Below are positions 23,859 to 30,106 of a DNA stretch of 30,106 bases, one piece after another. The stretch spans positions 1-30,106 of the forward strand of contig JASLBS010000126.1 in assembly GCA_030146405.1 (NCBI GenBank), given 5' to 3'. Made by a program: the position numbers and the translations under genes. The notes under the pieces were generated by a model, which was not told where the DNA came from, ran no database searches, and worked only from the letters and a program-made list of their open reading frames with translations. Every line of letters starts with the position of its first letter. Position 1 is the stretch's first letter. This DNA is from Arthrobacter sp. Its GTDB lineage: Bacteria > Actinomycetota > Actinomycetes > Actinomycetales > Micrococcaceae.

Positions 23859-24650
23859 ATGATCTCGCTCACCATCCATCAGGGCGTCGCGGAAATCGTG
23901 CTGGACGCACCGCACAAGTTGAACGCCTTGGACGAGCAGGCTCTGGAGGATCTGTCCCGCGCATACGGCGACGCCGCCACCAACGCAGCCAATGGTGACG
24001 TGCGAGCCCTGCTGCTCAGGGGAACGGGCCGGGCCTTCTGCGCGGGCCGTGATGTCTCCGGAGTGAACCCGGACAGTGACGACGCAGCACGGTACCTCGA
24101 GGGACTGCTGGAACCATTGCTCAAGAAGATGAGTGCTTTCCCGGCACCGACGTTCGCGGCCGTGCAGGGCGCCTGTCTCGGCGTCGGGCTGGGACTGCTG
24201 CTGGCGACGGACGTGGTGTACGTGGCGGAGGACGCCAGGTTCGGCTCGCCGTTCGCCACTCTGGGTGCCACCTTGGACTCCGGTGGGCACTGGTACTTCA
24301 CGGAGCGGTTGGGTATGCACCGGACCCTGGACCTCATCTATACGGCTGAGCTGATCAGCGGGGCGCAGGCCGTCGCGCAGGGAATGTTCAGCCGGGCCAT
24401 GCCGAAGGGCGAACTCTTGGAGACGACCCGTGGAATCGTGGCGACGACAGCCGTCGGTGCTACCAGTGCGTTCGCCGCCAGCAAGGAACTGGTGGCACAC
24501 ATCCGCGACCAACGCCTGGGCCTGTGGGAATCCATCGCGCAGGAGAGCAGTGAGCAGGCGAGGCTCTGCGGAACCCCTGACTACGTGGAGGGCTTCCGTG
24601 CTTTCCAGGACAAACGTGCGCCCGTCTTCAAGGGCACCGTGGCGGGTTAG
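23859..24650 (+). CDS. paaG: 1,2-epoxyphenylacetyl-CoA isomerase PaaG
   Basis: 263-aa crotonase that turns the epoxide into oxepin-CoA and also shifts the double bond later in the pathway. It keeps only one catalytic acid, D140 in LDSGG, corresponding to D136 of E. coli PaaG. The first hydratase acid position reads Gly (GVGLGLL, about 108-114), as expected for PaaG and unlike PaaF at 15084. The oxyanion-hole stretch is FCAGRDVSG (60-68). Normal length. ATG at 23859 with AGGAG upstream, 30 nt after paaE, so probably the last gene of that operon. Confidence 0.9.
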   Translation: MISLTIHQGVAEIVLDAPHKLNALDEQALEDLSRAYGDAATNAANGDVRALLLRGTGRAFCAGRDVSGVNPDSDDAARYLEGLLEPLLKKMSAFPAPTFAAVQGACLGVGLGLLLATDVVYVAEDARFGSPFATLGATLDSGGHWYFTERLGMHRTLDLIYTAELISGAQAVAQGMFSRAMPKGELLETTRGIVATTAVGATSAFAASKELVAHIRDQRLGLWESIAQESSEQARLCGTPDYVEGFRAFQDKRAPVFKGTVAG

Positions 24651-24664
24651 GGCCGGTCACCTCA

Positions 24665-24685
24665 GCTCGCACGACACCTGCGAGC
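24665..24685 (+). terminator. Terminator of the paaABCDEG operon
   Basis: GCTCGCA (24665-24671) and TGCGAGC (24679-24685) form a perfect 7-bp stem with a 7-nt loop, 14 nt after the paaG stop. It may also stop the convergent regulator gene. Confidence 0.6.
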
Positions 24686-24795
24686 AGCACGCACGCCTCC
24701 TCCCCGGGGCCTGTCAGTCTCCTCGGCCGAGTTCCAGGAACCGGTGAGCGTTCGAGAGGTGAGGACGGTCCTTACCGGGAGGACGACCGGGCGTG

Positions 24796-25257
24796 TCAGC
24801 GGGTGTCGACATCCTCGAAGATCAGGAACGTCTGGGTGTCCAGTACTCCTGGCATGGACTGCAACTGGTCGAACACGATGCGGCGCAGATCCGAGTTGTC
24901 GACTCCCCGCACCAGGAGGATCACGTCGAAGTCACCGCCGACCAGCGCGATGTGTTCCACCTCCGGGATGGAGCGCAATTCTTCTCGAAGTTCTCGCCAG
25001 GAGTGCTGACGGACCTTCAATGTCACGTAGGCCGAGGATCTCCGCCCACTCTTGACCGGATCGACCAGGGCCGTGAATTTCGTCAGCACTCCCTCGTCCG
25101 TGAGTCGGGCGATCCGGGTGTAGGCATGGGCGCGCGAGATATGGACATTCTCCGCGACCTGAGTGACGGACATGCGGCCATCACGCCTGAGTTGATCCAG
25201 GATGCTGTGGTCCACCTCGTCCAGGATGGGTGAACGCCGGTCGTCCTGATGGGTCAT
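24796..25257 (-). CDS. Lrp/AsnC-family transcriptional regulator, probably of the bkd operon
   Basis: 153 aa. A winged helix-turn-helix (about 13-60; MSVTQVAENVHISRAHAYTRI) is followed by an RAM ligand-binding domain (about 73-148, with EVEHIALVGGDFDVILLV). Lrp-type proteins often act on amino-acid or 2-oxoacid genes and bind the amino acid as effector. The ATG at 25257 gives the family's normal length; a longer frame to 25449 adds unlike, low-complexity sequence. It lies just beyond the end of the bkd operon on the same strand. Regulation of bkd, in the manner of BkdR, is inferred from position. Confidence 0.87.
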   Translation of the reverse strand: MTHQDDRRSPILDEVDHSILDQLRRDGRMSVTQVAENVHISRAHAYTRIARLTDEGVLTKFTALVDPVKSGRRSSAYVTLKVRQHSWRELREELRSIPEVEHIALVGGDFDVILLVRGVDNSDLRRIVFDQLQSMPGVLDTQTFLIFEDVDTR

Positions 25258-25543
25258 ACAGTTCTGCCCTGCTTCGAGAAGTAGGAAAAGTGACGGTGGT
25301 GGAACGGCCGATTCCTGCCGATCTTCATGGCCCTCCTCGACAGGAGAATCCCACTGCTCCAGACGTGGGAGAACCTCGGGCTGAAGCATACTCCAGTCAG
25401 TACGGCCGGAGACTGCCTGACCCGCAGGCACTGTCCAGGACGCCCCCACCGACGTCGGACGTCATCGATCCGCCTCCTGGGGAAGGACGACGTCCGTTCT
25501 CCCTGGCCTTGGTTCCCCGGTGACGTCCGGCGGGTATCACCGA
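25258..25543. other. Spacer between the regulator gene and the E2 gene
   Basis: This 286-nt stretch has no convincing gene. CGGTGA/TCACCG (25518-25523 with 25537-25542) could form a weak hairpin just beyond the E2 stop codon. The regulator's promoter should lie in the 25260-25330 part, but I cannot pick -35/-10 boxes with confidence. Confidence 0.4.
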
Positions 25544-27079
25544 TCACAGATCGGCAAGTGCCGAGGCGGGGCTTTCCATCGCGTCGACGATGTGGCGGAG
25601 GAAAGCGCTGGCTACCCCTCCGTCGCAGATCCGATGGTCGAAGACCAGTGTCAGCTCGACGATCTTCCGCACGGCGAGCTCACCGTCCACCACCCACGCC
25701 CTGTCGATGATGCGTCCTATCCCCAGCATGGCGGCCTCGGGGTAGTTGATGATCGCGGCTGATCCGTCGACGCCGAACACACCGTAGTTGTTGAGCGTGA
25801 AGGTACTACCGGCCAGCTCGGCAGGAGTCGCCCTGCCCTCGCGGGCAACACTGCTCAAACGGCGGATCTCGGCATCCAATCCTCGAGCGCTGAGTCTGTC
25901 GGCCCTGCGGATGGAAGGGACGACGAGCCCTCGATCCGTCTGCGCGGCGAACCCGAGATTGACGCCGTCGAACCCGATGATCTCCTTCGGGTCGGCCTGA
26001 CCGACGTCATCACCGGCACCGGCGCTCTGGAAGCGCGTGTTGAGCTCCGGGTACTTCTTCAATCCGGACGTGACGAAACGTGCGATGAAGGCGAGCAGTC
26101 CCGGGGTGTCCTCGGGGTTCCGCTTCTTCAGGTCGGAGCGCAGCCGAACGAGGGCGGTCGCATCGACATCCACCCACACCGTCGCTTCGGGTATCTCGGT
26201 GCGGCTGCGGGACATGTTCGCTGCCACGACCTTGCGCACGCCCCGGACCGGTGTCCGGGACGTCACGGCGAGGCCGGTGCGCGGATCCACCTCCGTGCCA
26301 CCGGATGTGGAAGAGGAAAGCACCCGGGAGTCCTCCGGCGTCGCCAGTGCTTCCGGCATATCCGGCACCACCGGGGTGGACCGGGCCGAGATGGCTGCCT
26401 CGACATCGCGTCTCGTCACCAGCCCAGCGGTCCCGGTGCCGTGCAGCACGTGCAGGTCGATACCGTTGTCGTAGGCCAATCTGCGCACGAGGGGGGAACT
26501 GACAGCGATCTGTGTCCCGACCTCGCGCAGTACCTCGGGGATGACCGCCGGTACGACCTCGGGGAGGCCTGCCGGGATGGTCACCGGATGTGGTGTCCGG
26601 GTCGGAACCGCGGTCTTCCGGCGCCGGGTACGACGCGCCTGACCGTGGCCGCTGGGTGTACCGTAACCGATCAGCACGTTGCCCGAACCGGCTTTCTCCT
26701 CCTCCCGGTACGCCGTCGCCGCCGCTTCCGCCACGGGTGGGGTGTTCCTCTCGGCCGTCGCGGGCCCCTTCGCGGAACCGACCGCAGAACGCGACGACGG
26801 CGATGATGACGGCGATGATGACCGGGGTGAGGAGCCGACGGGGGTGACGGAGATGAGCGGTTTTCCCACATCCAGGGTGTCCCCGGCTTCTCCGTGCAGG
26901 ACCGCGACAGTACCCGCATAGGGCGAGGGCACTTCCACCACGGATTTCGCGGTCTCTACCTCGGCGATCGGCTGATCCACCGTGATCTCATCACCCACCG
27001 ACACCAACCAGGTGACCAACTCCGCTTCGGCAAGGCCTTCTCCGAGATCGGGAAGGAGGAAAACATGTGACTCACTCAC
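25544..27079 (-). CDS. bkdC: Dihydrolipoamide acyltransferase (E2) of a branched-chain-type 2-oxoacid dehydrogenase
   Basis: 511 aa. One lipoyl domain (4-80, lipoylated K45 in ETAKSVV) is followed by a Ser/Pro-rich linker (85-165), a peripheral-subunit binding domain (about 195-235, SPLVRRLAYDNGIDL) and the catalytic acyltransferase domain (about 275-511) with H482 and D486 in DHRICDG. It transfers the acyl group from E1 to CoA. The start is GTG at 27079, which overlaps the E1beta stop by 4 nt (GTGA) and follows GGAGG; the GTG 15 nt upstream lacks such a site. No E3 gene is present in the window, so E3 must be encoded elsewhere. Confidence 0.93.
   Translation of the reverse strand: MSESHVFLLPDLGEGLAEAELVTWLVSVGDEITVDQPIAEVETAKSVVEVPSPYAGTVAVLHGEAGDTLDVGKPLISVTPVGSSPRSSSPSSSPSSRSAVGSAKGPATAERNTPPVAEAAATAYREEEKAGSGNVLIGYGTPSGHGQARRTRRRKTAVPTRTPHPVTIPAGLPEVVPAVIPEVLREVGTQIAVSSPLVRRLAYDNGIDLHVLHGTGTAGLVTRRDVEAAISARSTPVVPDMPEALATPEDSRVLSSSTSGGTEVDPRTGLAVTSRTPVRGVRKVVAANMSRSRTEIPEATVWVDVDATALVRLRSDLKKRNPEDTPGLLAFIARFVTSGLKKYPELNTRFQSAGAGDDVGQADPKEIIGFDGVNLGFAAQTDRGLVVPSIRRADRLSARGLDAEIRRLSSVAREGRATPAELAGSTFTLNNYGVFGVDGSAAIINYPEAAMLGIGRIIDRAWVVDGELAVRKIVELTLVFDHRICDGGVASAFLRHIVDAMESPASALADL
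26799..26822. repeat. 12-bp tandem repeat in the E2 linker
   Basis: GGCGATGATGAC occurs twice in tandem and partly a third time upstream. In the E2 frame it encodes repeated Ser-Ser-Pro units in the flexible linker between the lipoyl and binding domains. Such a repeat could change in number between strains without breaking the frame. Confidence 0.75.
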
Positions 27080-28185
27080 AGCTGGTCCTCCCACTGGAGG
27101 TCATCCACGGCATCCAGGATGCGGTCCACCCCGGGTAGGTAGTAGTGCTCGAGTTTGGGAGCGGGGTACGGCACGTCGAATCCGGTGACCCGGCGTACCG
27201 GCGCAGCAAGGTGATGGAAGCAACTCTCCTGGATGCGGGCGACGATCTCCGACGCCACGGAGGCGAACCCGTGTGCTTCGGCGATGACCACGGCACGGCC
27301 GGTCTTCCGGACGGAAACCTGCACGGTCTCGTCATCGAACGGGACGATCGAGCGAACATCGATCACCTCGAGCGACCGGCCCTCCTCAGCGGCAGCAGCC
27401 GCTGCGGCCAATGCAGTAGGCACCGAAGGGCCATAGGCGATCAACGTGGCATCAGTACCTGAACGGGCGATCGCCGCCCGGCCCTCGCTCGAGGTTCCCG
27501 CCGCGATATGCCCGGCATGTTCCTCGCGCAACCCCTCCAGATCCACCAGATCCTTGGACCAGTACAGCTTCTTCGGCTCCATGAAGATCACCGGGTCATC
27601 GGAATCGATGGCCTCACGCAGCAAGCGATAACCATCTGCCACCGTGGAGGGTGTGTACACCTTCAGACCTGCCGTATGGGCGTAATACGCCTCGGAGGAA
27701 TCACAGTGATGTTCCACCCCACCGATACCGCCGGCATAGGGAATACGGATCACCATCGGAAGCTTCACAGCCCCCTTCGTGCGGTTGTGCATCTTCGCCA
27801 CGTGACTGGCGATCTGCTCGAACGCAGGATAAGCGAAAGCATCGAACTGCATCTCGACGATCGGGCGCATCCCGTTCATCGCCATGCCCACGGCCATGCC
27901 GACGATGCCCGACTCGGCCAGCGGTGTGTCGAAGCACCGTCCGGTACCGAAGGTCTTCGTCAGACCGTCGGTGATGCGGAAGACGCCTCCCAGCATGCCG
28001 ACGTCCTCACCGAAGACGATCACAGCATCATCGGCGGTCATGGCATCGGCCAGCGCCGTGTTGATCGCCTTCGCGAGGGTGACGGACTGGAGCCCTCCAG
28101 CAGATGCCGCAGCCTGTGCCGCGGCGTTCGCGGTTGCCGCGCTCACGTTGCCGTTGGTCTCCGATGGGGTCAGTGTCTGGGTCAT
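27076..28185 (-). CDS. bkdB: 2-oxoacid dehydrogenase E1 component, beta subunit
   Basis: 369 aa, transketolase-like E1beta. Family marks are the N-terminal ALADAM segment, the GEDVG motif (about 60), TPLAESGIVGMAVGMA, MQFDAF and the C-terminal domain from about 235 (ATLIAYGPSV, then VIDVRSIVPFD). With E1alpha it forms the thiamine diphosphate-dependent decarboxylase. It has about 30 extra Ala/Thr-rich residues at the N-terminus. The ATG at 28185 overlaps the E1alpha stop by 4 nt (ATGA). The branched-chain subtype is judged from the TPLAESGI and DSSEAYYAHTAGLKV segments. Confidence 0.92.
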   Translation of the reverse strand: MTQTLTPSETNGNVSAATANAAAQAAASAGGLQSVTLAKAINTALADAMTADDAVIVFGEDVGMLGGVFRITDGLTKTFGTGRCFDTPLAESGIVGMAVGMAMNGMRPIVEMQFDAFAYPAFEQIASHVAKMHNRTKGAVKLPMVIRIPYAGGIGGVEHHCDSSEAYYAHTAGLKVYTPSTVADGYRLLREAIDSDDPVIFMEPKKLYWSKDLVDLEGLREEHAGHIAAGTSSEGRAAIARSGTDATLIAYGPSVPTALAAAAAAAEEGRSLEVIDVRSIVPFDDETVQVSVRKTGRAVVIAEAHGFASVASEIVARIQESCFHHLAAPVRRVTGFDVPYPAPKLEHYYLPGVDRILDAVDDLQWEDQL

Positions 28186-29387
28186 CGTGCTGCCTCTTCC
28201 CGGGAGAGCTCGTCGGCGAGCATCGCGGCTTGTTTCTCAAGATGTGTCGTGGGGGAGGAGAACACGTGTCTGAACAGGTCCTGCGGGTCGATGTCGGCCT
28301 CTGCGCTGAGTCCTTGTCGGAGTTGGGCGGCGACCTCTTCTGCATGTTCGGTGATGCGTGCGGTCTCCCCGTCGTTCAGTACACCCTTGTCGGTGAGGTA
28401 GGTCGTCATCCGGCTCAAGGGGTCCTTGGTCTGCCATTCGGCGACCTCGCTGTCCTCACGGTAGCGAGTGGCGTCGTCGGCGTTCGTGTGTGCCTGCATC
28501 CGGTAGGTGTGGGCCTCGACCAGAAGCGGCCCAGAACCTTCACGCGCCAGTTCCACTGCTCGGCGCAGGACGGCGAGCAGTGCGACGAGGTCGTTGCCGT
28601 CCACGCGTTCTCCAGCCATTCCGTAACCGACTGCTTTGTGTGCGAGTGAAGGGGCGGCAGATTGCTGAGCGAGAGGAACCGAGATGGCGTACTTGTTGTT
28701 CTGCACGAAGAAGATGACAGGGAGTTTGAAGACGGCGGCGAAGTTCAGCGCCTCGTGGAAGTCCCCCTCACTGGTGGCTCCGTCCCCGCACATCGCCAGA
28801 ACCACCGTGGTCTCCCCGCGCAGCTTCGCAGCATGGGCGACACCGACACCGTGAAGAAGCTGAGTCGTCAAAGGGGTGGACTGTATTCCTACGTTGTGTT
28901 CGTGCGGGTCGTACCCACTGTGCCAACTTCCTCGGAACGAGGTCATGACCTGCATCGCATCGACGCCCCGGGCCATGATGGCGACCGAGTCCCGATACGT
29001 GGGGAACATCCAATCACCGTCAGCAAGACACAGGGCTGCAGCTACCTGGCAAGCTTCCTGGCCATGGCTCGAGGGATAGACAGCGATCCGTCCCTGGCGG
29101 ACGAGGGCCGAGTTCTGGTCGTTAACCCGCCTGCCGATCACGAGTTGTTCGTACGCGGCCAGCAACTCGATGTCGGCCGGGATCGGGTACTCGTGCCCGG
29201 GCTGGGCACCCTGCTCACCCACAGGGAGGAGAGCGCCGTCAGGACTCACCATCTGAATGGGATGACGGGCCGGGAGCATGTAATCCTCGACGGAGATACC
29301 GAACTTACGTACGGACTCGGCAAGGGCCCCGTGCACAGGCAGCGTCGCGGCTCCGTCGGTGGCACCGGAATGAGGGGAGATCGTCAT
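28182..29387 (-). CDS. bkdA: 2-oxoacid dehydrogenase E1 component, alpha subunit
   Basis: 401 aa. The thiamine diphosphate motif runs from GDG (201-203) to NN (230-231), with the E1alpha YPSSHGQEA segment (104-112), FPTYRD (128-133) and the phosphorylation-loop-like AHTNADD region near residue 300. It decarboxylates 2-oxoacids (probably the oxo forms of Val, Leu and Ile) and loads the acyl group on E2. The ATG at 29387 follows AGAGGACGG. First gene of the operon. Pyruvate specificity is possible, but the overall pattern is closer to branched-chain E1. Phenylpyruvate use is a speculation treated in the findings. Confidence 0.92.
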   Translation of the reverse strand: MTISPHSGATDGAATLPVHGALAESVRKFGISVEDYMLPARHPIQMVSPDGALLPVGEQGAQPGHEYPIPADIELLAAYEQLVIGRRVNDQNSALVRQGRIAVYPSSHGQEACQVAAALCLADGDWMFPTYRDSVAIMARGVDAMQVMTSFRGSWHSGYDPHEHNVGIQSTPLTTQLLHGVGVAHAAKLRGETTVVLAMCGDGATSEGDFHEALNFAAVFKLPVIFFVQNNKYAISVPLAQQSAAPSLAHKAVGYGMAGERVDGNDLVALLAVLRRAVELAREGSGPLLVEAHTYRMQAHTNADDATRYREDSEVAEWQTKDPLSRMTTYLTDKGVLNDGETARITEHAEEVAAQLRQGLSAEADIDPQDLFRHVFSSPTTHLEKQAAMLADELSREEAAR

Positions 29388-29420
29388 TGTTCCGTCCTCT
29401 GTAGATCAATATTCACACTC

Positions 29421-29444
29421 AGTATCCTGCTCAGGATCGATACT
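29421..29444. promoter_or_regulatory. Nested inverted repeats upstream of bkdA, candidate regulator site
   Basis: AGTATC (29421-29426) pairs with GATACT (29439-29444), and inside them ATCCTG-CT-CAGGAT (29424-29437) forms a second perfect repeat. It lies 34 nt upstream of the E1alpha start, a likely place for the Lrp/AsnC protein or for the promoter. Confidence 0.5.
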
Positions 29445-29450
29445 CTCGAG

Positions 29451-29869
29451 CATGCGGACCGAGACTGGACATGACGTGAGTTTCGGAGTGATCTCGAAGA
29501 AAGATCGTCCTTGTGATCCCCGTCACGCGCTCGATCGTATTCCTGCACCGGGTTCGTCCCGACGCCCACCAGTCGGAACCAGCAGGACTGTGCTGCCCTT
29601 CTGGGCTCCGCACCTGACGGTGCAGGCAGGAGGAAGCTCGCCGGCCATGGGCATGCGGGGCCCGGAGGGTGAGGAGTACGGCACCAGCACCGCGCCACCC
29701 TTGCCGGATCAACCGGCTGATCGAGTTCGCCTCCGTACTGCTCTGCCAGCAGGAAGGCCCGCTCCGCAGGCCTTCAGGACGGTCCTCCGACGAGTGATGC
29801 AGGTAACGACCCACTGGTTTGCCCGTCCCTCGAGTGCCGTGTAATGTTTCATGAGTTGCCCCGGTGTGG
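29451..29869. other. Stretch without a supported gene
   Basis: Open frames exist on both strands (29452-29844 plus, 29431-29877 minus) but neither has a family signature, a clear ribosome binding site or a sensible composition. A small hairpin GCACC-TGAC-GGTGC occurs at 29610-29623. I see nothing else. Confidence 0.5.
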
Positions 29870-30106
29870 GTGGCCATCCCCTTTCCTTTTTGAGTGGTGG
29901 TTTCGTGTGCTTTCGGGCGTTGTCGGAATTGCTGTTTATTTGTGGTGGGTTCGTTGTGTTGTTTTCTTTTGTTCGGCTTTTAGCTGATGCGGGGGGATTT
30001 GACAAGCGAATTGTGGATGAAATAAGCTGTGATCATAACGGCGAAGGAAAGCAGGGCCGGGTAGAGCGTTGATTCGCTGGTCGTGTGAGTAGTCGGTTGT
30101 TCCTGT
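29870..30106 (+). promoter_or_regulatory. T/G-rich tract and strong promoter, possibly of a second rrn operon
   Basis: Composition changes sharply: 29875-29985 is T/G-rich on the plus strand, unlike the rest of the window. It is followed by TTGACA (29999-30004) and TAAGCT (30023-30028) at 18-bp spacing. No coding frame fits. Such a layout (AT-rich upstream part, consensus -35, long untranslated leader) resembles an rRNA promoter with the 16S leader starting at about 30035, but the 16S gene is outside the window. Confidence 0.5.

Noticed and set aside
25230..25523. Plus-strand open frame between the Lrp-type gene and the E2 gene
   Set aside because: Pro/Arg-rich with no motif; it overlaps the regulator's own start and promoter region.
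29851..30072. Small open frame with a hydrophobic stretch (73 codons) at the right edge
   Set aside because: It lies in the T-rich tract, where Phe and Leu codons arise by composition, and it runs through a strong promoter. No ribosome binding site.
1..30106. CRISPR arrays, insertion sequences, tRNA genes, prophage genes
   Set aside because: I looked for regular repeats, transposase or integrase signatures and tRNA-like folds and found none. Almost all DNA is accounted for by metabolic genes.

Overview
The window looks like a chromosomal segment of a high-GC Gram-positive bacterium of the Micrococcales (Brevibacterium/Arthrobacter-like). The evidence is the high GC content, the actinobacterial 5S rRNA end at the left edge, and a homoprotocatechuate 2,3-dioxygenase whose active-site residues fall at the same numbers recalled for the Brevibacterium fuscum enzyme. 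Almost all of the DNA encodes aromatic acid and 2-oxoacid catabolism. No insertion sequence, integrase, CRISPR array or tRNA was seen.

Region 1 (1-422) is the 3' end of a 5S rRNA gene, a strong terminator, and a gene-free stretch. Region 2 (423-6903, minus strand) is a six-gene hpa operon: an FAH-RraA fusion (hpaG-like), a GntR/FCD regulator, hpaE, hpaD, hpaH and hpaI. Together these take homoprotocatechuate through meta-cleavage to pyruvate and succinic semialdehyde. A GTATAC-core palindrome directly downstream of the promoter -10 is the likely GntR operator. Divergent from it (7155-9062, plus) is a large FAD aromatic hydroxylase of the 3-hydroxybenzoate 4-monooxygenase/phenol hydroxylase type, the only candidate in the window for making the catechol.

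Region 3 (9189-24685) is a complete phenylacetate (paa) regulon: paaI-paaK-paaR (plus), paaZ (minus), paaJ-paaF-paaH (minus), an MHS-type transporter (minus), a second hotdog thioesterase (minus), and paaABCDE-paaG (plus). Phenylacetate is activated by PaaK, epoxidised by PaaABCDE, isomerised by PaaG, opened and oxidised by PaaZ, and degraded by PaaF, PaaH and PaaJ to acetyl-CoA and succinyl-CoA. Five palindromes close to ACCGANCGNTCGGT lie at the starts of five transcription units and form a shared operator set, presumably for the TetR protein PaaR.

Region 4 (24796-29387, minus) is an Lrp/AsnC regulator and a three-gene branched-chain-type 2-oxoacid dehydrogenase operon (E1alpha, E1beta, E2). 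Region 5 (29388-30106) has no convincing gene. It ends in a T-rich tract and a strong promoter that may drive a second rRNA operon outside the window, so the catabolic island may lie between two rrn operons.

Points of most interest: the second half of HpaG is replaced by an RraA-fold domain while no separate HpaF or second FAH domain is present; the divergent hydroxylase may be a new entry into homoprotocatechuate; and the paaJ leader holds four alternately complementary segments.
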